Shown here piece after piece: positions 1 through 7,654 of a stretch of 52,136 bases of DNA. Each line of letters begins with the position of its first letter. Positions within the stretch are counted from its first letter, which is position 1. The notes beneath the pieces are model-generated. The model was not told where the DNA came from and made no database searches. It was given only the letters and a program-made list of their open reading frames with translations. Location: positions 1 through 52,136 of the forward strand of contig CASPAC010000009.1 in assembly GCA_949419965.1 (NCBI GenBank). The letters run 5' to 3'. The position numbers were made by a program, and so were the translations under genes. This stretch comes from Bacteroidales bacterium (GTDB lineage: Bacteria > Bacteroidota > Bacteroidia > Bacteroidales > Rikenellaceae).

Positions 1-59
1 CTGTATCGTCAGCATACAGATTCTTCGTCGCTCTGCTCCTCAGAATGACAAACTACTGA

Positions 60-420
60 ATTGTTCGCAAACTCCGCGGCAGACTGGAATAAGCAACTGA
101 CAGCAACGTAGGAGGTAAAGAAAAAAGATGTTCGGGGCGGCCGCGGCTTGTAGAGATAGAATCCGGCTTCAGCCGTGCGAGCCGAAGCCCCGCCCTGCGG
201 AGGCTCGCAAACACTCGCTCCGCTGGCTTCGGCACGAGAACACCTCCTGTACCTCTGTCAAAATCGGGATCGGCTGCGGCTCACTCAACGCTGCGAATTA
301 CCTGCAAACAACTATTCCTTATCAACCCTCCCGCGCCATTACGCCGCCAGCGGACTGCTGAATCTACACAAACCACGCTGGTACAAGCCGTAGCCTGCAC
401 CACTCCGGGTCGGAAGTTGC
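60..420 (+). repeat. Dispersed non-coding element, copy A
   Basis: This is one of three copies of the same element (others at 10951-11346 and, inverted, 51647-52099). The core runs from ATTGTTCGCAAACTCCGC (60) to CTGCTGAATCTAC (ends 367). A short variable stretch follows, then a conserved CACTCCGGG block. GCCGAAGCC at 181-189 can pair with GGCTTCGGC at 224-232. Copy A lacks the CCCCGTT/AACGGGG hairpin found in B and C. Frames through it do not stay open or similar between copies, so I do not call a gene. Bases 421-651 hold no gene; a perfect 8 bp hairpin, GCGGCAGG/CCTGCCGC (567-595), follows trmB. Confidence 0.75.
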
Positions 421-651
421 CTTTTCAAAGGTAAAGATGAAAAGTTAAAAGGGAAAAGTTCAGGCAGAAAATACGCAGCGCTATTTTCCGAGTCATCCCA
501 CAACGTCTGTCATTCTAAAAAACATCCTGCCGAGTCGGACCATAGCTATTCGCCCATGAAGCACCGGCGGCAGGCATCTCTGCGAAACCTGCCGCAACTC
601 GAATGCTCCCCCGAATAACTTAAGAGAAAAAGAGATGGAAAGGCCGGGCAC

Positions 652-1407
652 CTACCCTCGCGCTCCGCTGCGCTCGGCCTCGTTGTCCTTTTCGAGTTTC
701 TCGTCCTCGTCCCACTCGAACCAGGGGAACTCACGGCGCCCGCCCAGCGCAAAACGCGTGTAGGTAATGGGCAGGCCCATGCCGAGGAAACGGCTTTCAT
801 AGGCCGTCTTCACCGAGAGCACCTCGTCGGCATAGCCCGAACCGTAGATGTCGGGATTGGAGACCTCGCACGGCAGGCCGTAGCGACGGATGACTTCGCC
901 CGTATAGCCGTAGAGGTGTTTGGAATCGGTTTTCAGATTGATCCGTCCGTCCGCTCGAAGCAGACGGGCGTAGAGTTCCAGAAAGAACGGCGAAGTGAGC
1001 CGTTTTTTCGCCCGGCGGCTCTTGAGCTGGGGATCGGGAAAGGTGATCCAGATTTCGGAGATCTCGCCCTCGGCGAAAAGCCCTCCCAGAAACTCCACGC
1101 GCGTGCGCAGAAACCCTACGTTGGTCATCCGCCGCTCGGTCGCAGTCTTGGCACCGCGCCACATGCGGGCCCCCTTGATGTCGATGCCGATGTAGTTGCG
1201 CAGCGGATCGCGCTCGGCCAAAGCGATGGTGTATTCGCCCTTGCCGCAGCCCAGCTCCAGCACGATGGGCCGGTCGTTCTTGAAGAAGTCGCGGTTCCAG
1301 TTCCCCTTCATGGGGTGGTCGCGGCGGAATACGTCGTCGAATTCGGGTTGCAGGAAGCAGGCGAACCCGAGATTTTCGCGGAATTTGCGGAGTTTGTCTT
1401 TTCCCAT
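652..1407 (-). CDS. trmB: tRNA (guanine-N7-)-methyltransferase
   Basis: Cytoplasmic SAM-dependent enzyme that makes m7G46 in the variable loop of tRNAs. The 251 aa product has the SAM-binding motif LELGCGKGEYT near residues 50-60, an acidic strand IGIDIKG (73-79), and the family hallmark FPDPQLKSRRAKKRL near 123-137. That hallmark corresponds to the FPDPWPKKRHxKRR motif of TrmB. The tail is charged and poorly conserved. It is the last gene of a three-gene minus-strand cluster, and its ATG directly abuts the gldH stop, which suggests translational coupling. The assignment is secure. Confidence 0.95.
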   Translation of the reverse strand: MGKDKLRKFRENLGFACFLQPEFDDVFRRDHPMKGNWNRDFFKNDRPIVLELGCGKGEYTIALAERDPLRNYIGIDIKGARMWRGAKTATERRMTNVGFLRTRVEFLGGLFAEGEISEIWITFPDPQLKSRRAKKRLTSPFFLELYARLLRADGRINLKTDSKHLYGYTGEVIRRYGLPCEVSNPDIYGSGYADEVLSVKTAYESRFLGMGLPITYTRFALGGRREFPWFEWDEDEKLEKDNEAERSGARG

Positions 1408-1836
1408 TTATTCACACTCTACATGGAGTCCCACGGCTTCGATGCCCTGCACCGCGCGGGTGGGCGTCACAAGGAAACGGTAGTCGCCGCACCGTGCGAA
1501 CGTCGCATGCCGGCGATAGCCGGCCACCGCTTCGCCGTGCACGGCCGACGGTCGGCGCAGATGGTTCGCACAGAAAAGGAAGGGCTCTTCGAAGCACAGC
1601 GAATCGGGCGTGCGCACCTCGATGCGCAGGGTCAGCGTATCGTCGCGGAAACGTTCGTCATAACGCAGGAAGAGCGACAGATCGCAGCGCGACACGGTAT
1701 CGGCGTTCGGAATGACGATCTCGGCCGCCTCGGACCACTCCTCAGGATCGACATCCGTCGCTACGGAACGATCGGCCGTGGCACACCCCGTCAGCAGCAA
1801 AATCGCCAACGCCGTTTTCAGCACCTCGCGCTTCAC
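1408..1836 (-). CDS. gldH: GldH-like lipoprotein
   Basis: This 142 aa protein begins with a lipoprotein signal peptide; the lipobox LLTGC places the lipidated cysteine at residue 18. The rest is a small beta-rich domain with the pattern SLFLRYDERFRDDTLTLRI, typical of GldH. In Flavobacterium, GldH is needed for gliding. In non-gliding Bacteroidales the gene is kept and its role is unclear. Position supports the call: it sits between the PSP1/RicT gene (3 bp upstream) and trmB (abutting). The family match rests on similarity and context, not on catalytic residues. Confidence 0.75.
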   Translation of the reverse strand: MKREVLKTALAILLLTGCATADRSVATDVDPEEWSEAAEIVIPNADTVSRCDLSLFLRYDERFRDDTLTLRIEVRTPDSLCFEEPFLFCANHLRRPSAVHGEAVAGYRRHATFARCGDYRFLVTPTRAVQGIEAVGLHVECE

Positions 1837-1839
1837 GGA

Positions 1840-3345
1840 CTATCGGTTTTCGCCGCCGTTGCCGGCCCCTCCGTTCCCTTCGGAACCGTTGTTGCGGCCG
1901 CCCGGGCCGTTTTCCGGACGCGGCCGGCGGTTGTTGCGATGGCGGTTGCGGTCGTTGCGGCGCTCGCCGTTGTTCGGACGCTCGCCACCCTGCCGCGGTT
2001 CGCCCTGGGAACGTTCGCCGTTGTGCGTTCGTTCACCGCGCGGCTGTTCGTTGTTGCGCAAGGAGTGCTCTGCGTTGTCGCGAGGAGCCCCCTGGCCGTT
2101 GCGCGGCCGGTCGCGGTGGGGACGACGTTCCGACCGGTCCTGACGGCCCGTCTCGCCCTGCGGGCGTTCGCCTTCCGCAGCATGCTGCGGCCGCTCCGCC
2201 CGGTTGTTGTTGCGGCCGCCGCGCTTGCGGCGCTTCGCCTTGTCGAAGCGGGTGATGCTGTCCTCGACCGACTCCGCACCGTAGGTCGGCTCGTTGCTGA
2301 CGGCGGGCATGGCGTCGGCATGCTGAAGCTGGTCGACCTTCTTGCCGGCACGGTTGAGCTCGAGAATCTCTTTCACGCGCGCCACAGGCAACGTGGTCAG
2401 ATTAGCCTGCGTCTCCTTCGACGAAGAGAAGGTCATCGTTCCGGCCAGCACGTCGGTCTTGACCAGGAACCACTCGCCGTCGATCGTCTGCAACGGTTCG
2501 CGCAGCCGCGGGAAAGCCTTGCGGGCGTCGACGTAAGTGTCGTATTCGTACATCATGCAGCACTTCAGCTTCGAGCACTGCCCGGCGAGTTTCTGCGGAT
2601 TGAGCGAGATGTCCTGCGCGCGGGCAGCCCCGGTAGTCACGCTCGTGAAGTTCGAAATCCACGACGTACAGCACAATTCGCGGCCGCAGGCTCCGATGCC
2701 GCCGATGCGGCCCGCCTCCTGGCGCGCACCGATCTGCTTCATCTCGATGCGGATGTGGAAGCGCTCGGCGAAGACCTTGATCAACTCGCGGAAATCGACG
2801 CGCTCGTCAGCGATGTAGTAGAAGATGGCCTTGATCTTGTCGCCCTGATACTCGACGTCGCCGATCTTCATGTTGAGCCCCATATCGGCAGCGATCTGAC
2901 GCGAAGCGATCATGGTTTCGTGCTCCAGGGCGATAGCTTCCTGCCAGCGCTCGATGTCGTAGGGCTTGGCCTTGCGGTAAATCTTTTTATATTCGCCGTT
3001 GTAGGGCGTGAAGCCCGTGCGGCGCATCTGACGCGCCACCATGTCGCCCGCAAGCGAGATGATGCCGATGTCGTGGCCCGGCGATGCCTCGACGGCCACG
3101 ATGTCGCCCTCCTTGAGGGGCAGGTTGTTGACGTTCTGGTAGAACGAACGGCGCGTATTCTTGAAGCGCACCTCGAAGATGTCGGTCGGCACGTTGTCCG
3201 GATACTCTGCGAGCCAGTCCGTTTCGTGGAGCTTGGAACAGCCGCCGCAGGGCCTGGCTTCCGGCTCGGAGCCTTCGTTGCAGAAGGCGCAGCCGCGGCC
3301 TATCTCGGGTTTGTATTTGCAGGTATGCGAGTTTTCGGAATCCAT
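1840..3345 (-). CDS. ricT: PSP1 domain protein (RicT/YaaT-like)
   Basis: This 501 aa protein has the PSP1 domain in about residues 55-340. Cysteine clusters GACGRELCC and GQCSKLKCCMMYE lie in that domain, and CAFC and CGGC lie in the N-terminal 35 residues. In Bacillus, the homologue RicT works with RicA/RicF in an Fe-S-containing complex that affects RNA processing and development. Partners are not visible here. The last 130 or so residues are a low-complexity Arg/Asn/Gly/Glu-rich tail, probably disordered and RNA-binding (inference). It is first in the cluster with gldH and trmB. The ATG at 3345 lies only about 15 bases from a promoter-like -7 element. Confidence 0.88.
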   Translation of the reverse strand: MDSENSHTCKYKPEIGRGCAFCNEGSEPEARPCGGCSKLHETDWLAEYPDNVPTDIFEVRFKNTRRSFYQNVNNLPLKEGDIVAVEASPGHDIGIISLAGDMVARQMRRTGFTPYNGEYKKIYRKAKPYDIERWQEAIALEHETMIASRQIAADMGLNMKIGDVEYQGDKIKAIFYYIADERVDFRELIKVFAERFHIRIEMKQIGARQEAGRIGGIGACGRELCCTSWISNFTSVTTGAARAQDISLNPQKLAGQCSKLKCCMMYEYDTYVDARKAFPRLREPLQTIDGEWFLVKTDVLAGTMTFSSSKETQANLTTLPVARVKEILELNRAGKKVDQLQHADAMPAVSNEPTYGAESVEDSITRFDKAKRRKRGGRNNNRAERPQHAAEGERPQGETGRQDRSERRPHRDRPRNGQGAPRDNAEHSLRNNEQPRGERTHNGERSQGEPRQGGERPNNGERRNDRNRHRNNRRPRPENGPGGRNNGSEGNGGAGNGGENR

Positions 3346-3361
3346 GTCACGATATTTTGCG

Positions 3362-3393
3362 TAAAGATAGGCAAACTAATTCACAATTCACAA
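3362..3393 (-). promoter_or_regulatory. Probable promoter of ricT-gldH-trmB
   Basis: On the minus strand a TTG (3391-3393) is followed after 21 bases by TATCTTTA (3362-3369), one base off the Bacteroidetes -7 consensus TAnnTTTG. A second TTG at 3384-3386 is too close. The implied leader is about 10 nt. Direct repeats of TTCACAAT lie just upstream. Confidence 0.5.
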
Positions 3394-3524
3394 TTATAAC
3401 CGCACAATTCAAGCATAAGCCGTTCCTGCCGGAAATCCGTCCGCAGAGGCCGGCAGGATGAAAACCGGCTGCCACCATCCGCCCCGGCCGCCAACAGCAG
3501 CCGGACGACGGAACGGAACACGAG

Positions 3525-4889
3525 CTATGAATTGAGCGCTCTGAGGTTGCGGATGTTCCGCCGCAGCCGGACGATCATCAGCAGAGCGGCCATCGACAGC
3601 CCGAACGAGAACCCGATGAAGAGTCCCGAAGGCCCCATCCCCATGGTGAAGCCGAAGAGATAACCCACCGGCAGATTGAGCAGCCAGTAGGAGACGAACG
3701 CGATGGGCATGATGATCTTCACGTCCTGGATACCGCGCAGGATACCCACCGAGACGTTCTGCAAACCGTCCGAAAGCTGGTAGAGCGCGGCGAAGATCAA
3801 CAGATTCGAAGTGATGGCGATCACCTCGGCATTGGAGGTGAAAAGCGTCGGGATCCACCCCCGCAGCGCGATGAACACCACCGCAGCGAAAGCACTCCAG
3901 GCCAGCACCAGATGATAGGAGGCCTTGGCCGCCAACGAAAGCTCGTCGATGTTGCGCGACCCGTAGCAATGCGAAATGCGGATGGTGGTGGCCGCGCCGA
4001 TCGACATGACGATCATGAAGGCGCAGTTGCTCAGCGTGATGGCGATCTGGTTGGCGCTGATGGCCTGCGTGCCGAACCACCCCATCATGACGCTGGTGCC
4101 GACGAACGCCGACGATTCGAGAAACATCTGCAACGAAATCGGCAGTCCCATGGCCAGCAGGCGCTTCACCGTCGACCACGAATAGCGGCGCGGCGAGAAA
4201 CCCTCCAGATAGACCCGGTAGCGGTGGCGGCTGCAGAAGTAACCGATCATCAGCACCGGTGCGATGATGCGCGACATCAGCGTACCCAGACCGGCACCTT
4301 CGGCCCCCATTTCGGGCAAGCCGAACCGGCCGTAGATAAAGAGCCAGTTGAAACCGATGTTGGCCACGTTGGCGATGATCGTGACCACCATTTCGACCTT
4401 GGTATTGCCCACGCCCTCAAGGAATTGCTTGAACGCAAAGAACAGCATCACCGGCGGCATGCTGTAGATCAGCATCCGGTAGTAGGGCACCGCCATGTCG
4501 ACCACCTCGACAGGCTGGCCCAAGCGATAGAGCAGCGGAACGGCCGCATACTGCACGGCCGACATCGCCACTCCCAGCAACGTGTAGAACAGAATACCGT
4601 TCTGCAACAGGGCCGCCGAGCGCTTGCGTTCGCCCTGCACGAAGAGCTCGCCCACCAGGGGCGTCATGCCCAGCGCCACACCGACCGAGGTGATGAAAAG
4701 GATGAAGAAAACCGATCCGCCGAACGACACCGCCGCCAGCGGCAGGGGGTCGTCACCGCCGTAGCGGCCCACCATCAGGTTGTCGGCCACCTGTGTCAGT
4801 ATCTGCCCCAGCTGCGTCAGCACCACGGGCAGCGCCAGTTTCAGATTGGCTTTGTATTGTTCCCTATATTTTGTGAAATCGTAAAACAT
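3525..4889 (-). CDS. MATE family efflux transporter
   Basis: Multidrug and toxic compound extrusion exporter of the inner membrane, coupling efflux to Na+ or H+. The 454 aa product is hydrophobic throughout, with about 12 predicted membrane segments. The family opening appears as LALPVVLTQLGQ, followed by DNLMVGRYG, and the second half contains LPISLQMFLESSAF. An ATG exists at 4910, but the only consensus promoter has its -7 element at 4897-4904, so transcription would start below 4897. I therefore prefer the ATG at 4889 (MFYDFTKY), which gives a nearly leaderless mRNA. It stands alone on its strand. Substrate cannot be deduced. Confidence 0.9.
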   Translation of the reverse strand: MFYDFTKYREQYKANLKLALPVVLTQLGQILTQVADNLMVGRYGGDDPLPLAAVSFGGSVFFILFITSVGVALGMTPLVGELFVQGERKRSAALLQNGILFYTLLGVAMSAVQYAAVPLLYRLGQPVEVVDMAVPYYRMLIYSMPPVMLFFAFKQFLEGVGNTKVEMVVTIIANVANIGFNWLFIYGRFGLPEMGAEGAGLGTLMSRIIAPVLMIGYFCSRHRYRVYLEGFSPRRYSWSTVKRLLAMGLPISLQMFLESSAFVGTSVMMGWFGTQAISANQIAITLSNCAFMIVMSIGAATTIRISHCYGSRNIDELSLAAKASYHLVLAWSAFAAVVFIALRGWIPTLFTSNAEVIAITSNLLIFAALYQLSDGLQNVSVGILRGIQDVKIIMPIAFVSYWLLNLPVGYLFGFTMGMGPSGLFIGFSFGLSMAALLMIVRLRRNIRNLRALNS

Positions 4890-4896
4890 AAGGGGA

Positions 4897-4927
4897 CAAA
4901 GATAGTGCAAGCCGAGAGCAATGCCAA
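4897..4927 (-). promoter_or_regulatory. Promoter of the MATE gene, inside a palindromic repeat
   Basis: On the minus strand TTG (4925-4927), a 20 base spacer and TATCTTTG (4897-4904) match the Bacteroidetes primary sigma consensus exactly. The promoter lies in the gene-proximal unit of a triple tandem palindrome (4897-5120). Confidence 0.8.
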
Positions 4928-5120
4928 ATTTATTTGAGCATTGCCGAGGCGAAGCCTATCTAAACCGCCGCGAAGCGGTGGTAAAGTGCAAACCGAGAGC
5001 AAAAACAAACGGAGTTTGATTTTTGCCGAGGCGCCGCCTATCTAAACCGCCGCGAAGCGGTGGTAAAGTGCAAGCCGAGAGCAATGCCAAATTTATTTGA
5101 GCATTGCCGAGCCATAGCCA
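4897..5120. repeat. Three tandem promoter-bearing palindromes
   Basis: The units are 4897-4961, 4982-5043 and 5064 to about 5120. Each has nested inverted arms. Units 1 and 3 carry GCAATGC/GCATTGC and CAAAT/ATTTG. Unit 2 has the same layout with different bases, GCAAAAA/TTTTTGC and CAAAC/GTTTG. The outer arms AGATAG/CTATCT are complete only in unit 1, which keeps the working -7 element. The connectors contain CCGCTTCGCGG hairpins. Related units lie at 37651-37795 and 48369-48513. Confidence 0.75.
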
Positions 5121-5722
5121 GGGTCAAGCCCACATACAGGGAATCAATTGTGAATTCTGAATTGTGCATTCTGAATCAATTCCCTGCGGGGGCTTGATTC
5201 TACTCTTGCTCGGCACGAACCATTCGAAATACTCCTGCCTTGCGTATACGCGGAATTCACAATTTGTCATTCTGAGGAGCAGACAGCGACGAAGAATCTA
5301 TGCTGACGATACAGATGTTTGACTGCACTGCGTTTGTCTTTCTCCTCCTTGCGAGGCATAGTCCGCAAGCGGTCTCTGCGCTCGCTGCATTTGTCGATCC
5401 GCTGCGCTCAACATGACATTTGCAGCAGGCTCTCGGCGGGCAGGGAATGGCTGTTCGAACCGGAGCGAGGGTCGAGGGAGCGGGAAATCCGGACGGGGAC
5501 GAGGGGATTGGCTCGGTCCGACTTTCGACCTGCGAAAGTCTTCATCGGGGCGGCTGCGGGGGTCGCACCCTTGGTGCGAGCCGCCCCGATGATGAGAAAT
5601 GACATTTCCGATGCGCAAACGTCATTCTGAACGACGTGGATCGACACAATTGCGGAGTGGCGAAACAAGACAAAGAAATCCCCCCCCCGGCTATCGCCGG
5701 GCGTGCCCCGCAGGTTCCTGCC
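5121..5722. repeat. Intergenic repeat mosaic
   Basis: I see no gene here. It holds an AT-rich patch with repeated TGAATTGTG-like words (5150-5180), copies of the short repeat TCATTCTGA...GAAGAATCT (5266-5298, 5621-5650), a 100 bp repeat at 5320-5415 also found inverted at 40985-41078, and a long hairpin at 5542-5592. A run of eight C leads into CCCGGC/GCCGGG (5686-5701) next to the yraN stop. Confidence 0.7.
5542..5592. repeat. Long bulged hairpin, family copy 1
   Basis: The outer 13 bp stem is TCATCGGGGCGGC (5542-5554) with GCCGCCCCGATGA (5580-5592). A one-sided bulge TGCGGGGG (5555-5562) precedes the inner stem TCGCACC/GGTGCGA closed by a 3 nt loop. Copies at 10864-10913 and 18112-18164 keep the layout with different stem sequences. 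Confidence 0.7.
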
Positions 5723-6088
5723 CTACCAATGAAACTCCATGGCATGCTCGACGAGCCGCACCGTCATCGTACCGTCGGGTGCCGTCTCCACGGCGGCCAA
5801 GTCGAACTGAAACTCCAACTCGCACCCCGTTCGGGCCAGATAAGCGGTCGCAGCCCGCTGCAACGCCCGGAACTTCTGCGGCGTGATGGCATCCTCGGGC
5901 GACGTGAGCGAGCCCCGCCTACGGGTTTTCACCTCCACGAAATGCAGGATCCAATCCTTGCGGGCCACGATGTCCAGCTCGTAACGCCCCGCACGCCAGT
6001 TCAGCGCGCAAATCTCATAACCCGCCTGCCGCAGATACTCCACGGCGGCCCGCTCGCCGCGGGCGCCGGTCTCGGATGCCGAAGCCAT
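5723..6088 (-). CDS. yraN: YraN family (UPF0102) nuclease-like protein
   Basis: This 121 aa protein matches the whole UPF0102 family in length. It has the PD-(D/E)XK-type core: GARGERAAVEYL at residues 8-19, then YELDIVARK with Asp39, then HFVEVKTRR with Glu52 and Lys54. These are the residues expected for metal-dependent nuclease chemistry, although the cellular role of YraN is not established. It lies 6 bp downstream of pepE on the same strand and is probably co-transcribed. The family call is secure. Confidence 0.9.
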   Translation of the reverse strand: MASASETGARGERAAVEYLRQAGYEICALNWRAGRYELDIVARKDWILHFVEVKTRRRGSLTSPEDAITPQKFRALQRAATAYLARTGCELEFQFDLAAVETAPDGTMTVRLVEHAMEFHW

Positions 6089-6094
6089 ACCTAT

Positions 6095-6796
6095 TTATAA
6101 TAAGAACGACAGATCGCCGCCCGGTTCGACCTCGAAAGGCTGCAAACCCTTCTTGAAGACACGCATCGGCCGGCTGCCGACCAACTCGAGACGTCCCTGC
6201 TCGTAGTGCAGCATACACCCCTCGCGCAACCCCACGACCCAACGCCGCGGATTGGCCTGGATGAACTCCAGGATGCGCTGCTCGCGCGTTTCGCCGGCGT
6301 GCCCCTGCGGATTGGCATCGAGATAATGGGGATTGATCTGGAACTTCACGGCACCGATGGCCCGAAACGAATCGGGCTCGACGATAGGCATGTCGTTGGT
6401 GGTGCAGATCGTCGGACAACACACGTTGCTGCCGGCCGACCATCCGACATAGGGCACCCCGGCGCGCACCCGGCCACGGATGGCCGCCATCAACCCCTGC
6501 TCCTGCATCTTCCGGGTCAGCGCGAAGGTGTTGCCGCCGCCGACGCAGATCGCCTCGGCCCGGCGGACGGCCCGCGCGGGGTCCGCCTCGCGGTGCACCG
6601 ACCGAAGACGGATGCCCAACTCGGCGAACCGGGCGGCGACGCGACGCTCGTACTCCGCATAGGAAAACGTCACGGCGGCATACGGGACGAAAGCCACCTC
6701 CCGCACGCCCTCCAGGAAACGCCCGATCCGGGGCAGCGGATAACGCAGGTATTCCTCCCCTGCATTGGTCGAATTGGAAATCAGAAGAAGTTTCAT
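6095..6796 (-). CDS. pepE: Dipeptidase E (alpha-aspartyl dipeptidase)
   Basis: Cytoplasmic serine peptidase of family S51 that cleaves N-terminal Asp-X dipeptides. The nucleophile motif GWSAGSN, a downstream TTND and INPHY are visible. With the start at 6796 (MKLLLISNST, 233 aa) they number Ser120, Asp135 and His157, the same as the E. coli PepE triad, so I prefer this start to the ATG at 6811. GGGNTF, another family motif, is present. It is followed by yraN and is divergent from acpP, with which it shares a symmetric promoter region. Confidence 0.92.
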   Translation of the reverse strand: MKLLLISNSTNAGEEYLRYPLPRIGRFLEGVREVAFVPYAAVTFSYAEYERRVAARFAELGIRLRSVHREADPARAVRRAEAICVGGGNTFALTRKMQEQGLMAAIRGRVRAGVPYVGWSAGSNVCCPTICTTNDMPIVEPDSFRAIGAVKFQINPHYLDANPQGHAGETREQRILEFIQANPRRWVVGLREGCMLHYEQGRLELVGSRPMRVFKKGLQPFEVEPGGDLSFLL

Positions 6797-6874
6797 AAGC
6801 CGGTGGTTCATAGTTTATTAATTCTGAAAATGTCCTGAATGTCGAAAATCCTGCGAATAAAAAAAACCTCGCTT

Positions 6875-6912
6875 TTGTCAAAAGTAATAAAAAAAGTGTT
6901 ACTTTTGCGCAA
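6875..6912. promoter_or_regulatory. Divergent promoter region pepE / acpP
   Basis: A perfect 9 bp inverted repeat CAAAAGTAA (6879-6887) / TTACTTTTG (6899-6907) places one -7 element TACTTTTG on each strand, facing outward. TTG triplets lie 22-23 bases upstream of each, slightly farther than usual. The plus-strand element would give acpP a leader of about 60 nt. Confidence 0.5.
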
Positions 6913-6974
6913 AATTACGTCGGAAATAATAAAGAACTGTTTCCAAATAATTGTTTAACTAAAAACTTAAAATT

Positions 6975-7211
6975 ATGTCAGAGGTTCAAACTAAAGTTGT
7001 CGAGATCATCGTAGACAAACTGGGTGTAAAGGAGTCGGAGGTAGTACCCACGGCCAGCTTCACCAACCACCTGGGCGCAGACTCGCTCGACACTGTAGAA
7101 CTTATCATGGAGTTCGAGAAGGCTTTCGACATTCAGATCCCCGACGAGGAGGCTGAGAAGATCGCAACCGTAGGCGACGCGATCAAGTACATCGAGGAGC
7201 ACAAGAAATAA
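6975..7211 (+). CDS. acpP: Acyl carrier protein
   Basis: Small acidic carrier (78 aa, the normal family length) that holds growing acyl chains during type II fatty acid synthesis. The phosphopantetheine attachment motif GADSLDTVE puts the modified serine at residue 37, and the four-helix ACP pattern is complete. It heads an acpP-fabF-rnc series, a common arrangement in Bacteroidetes. Unusually, 443 bp separate it from fabF. Confidence 0.97.
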   Translation: MSEVQTKVVEIIVDKLGVKESEVVPTASFTNHLGADSLDTVELIMEFEKAFDIQIPDEEAEKIATVGDAIKYIEEHKK

Positions 7212-7654
7212 ACATCCCCAACCGCGACTGCGGCCGTGACGGAGGGCGGAAAGAGCCGGAGAGGAGACGGCGGAAGGAAGAGACGTCGGCGACACCCCGA
7301 AAGGGAGTGAGGCTGCGATTCTGACACCTGCGCTGCACTCCGACGATGGCGAAACGGAACCGCCCCTGGCGGAACACGGAAGCATGACCGCCTCCGCGAT
7401 TCTGCAGGCACAAGATCCCCGGAGATAATATCCGGACGGACCTTTGCTGACGACGGACAGCAGAGACGAGACGGCCAACGACCTTGTTCCGACAGGAACG
7501 CACAGGGAAGCCGGATCGCTCCCCGCCGAATCCGCATCGGACCGCTACGGATCGTTCCCGGGCCTTGCTGAGGTTTGGCAACGGTCTCTGCGGCCGGCAG
7601 GCAGTCGCCCATCAACTTTTTTCATTTCACAACGCAACTAAGGTTTTCGTTTCT
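7212..7654. other. Unusually long acpP-fabF spacer
   Basis: These 443 bases contain no gene I can support. Frames through the region are arginine- and serine-rich shadows. I see small hairpins, GTTCC/GGAAC near 7485 and CCGGA/TCCGG near 7420. There is no clear terminator or consensus promoter and none of the dispersed repeats found elsewhere. Confidence 0.5.

Noticed and set aside
128..361. Small open frames inside elements A, B and C
   Set aside because: Frames differ between copies and conservation follows possible stems, not codons.
916..3399. An 827-codon frame opposite trmB, gldH and ricT
   Set aside because: Antisense shadow; the minus-strand genes have catalytic motifs and lipobox, this has none.
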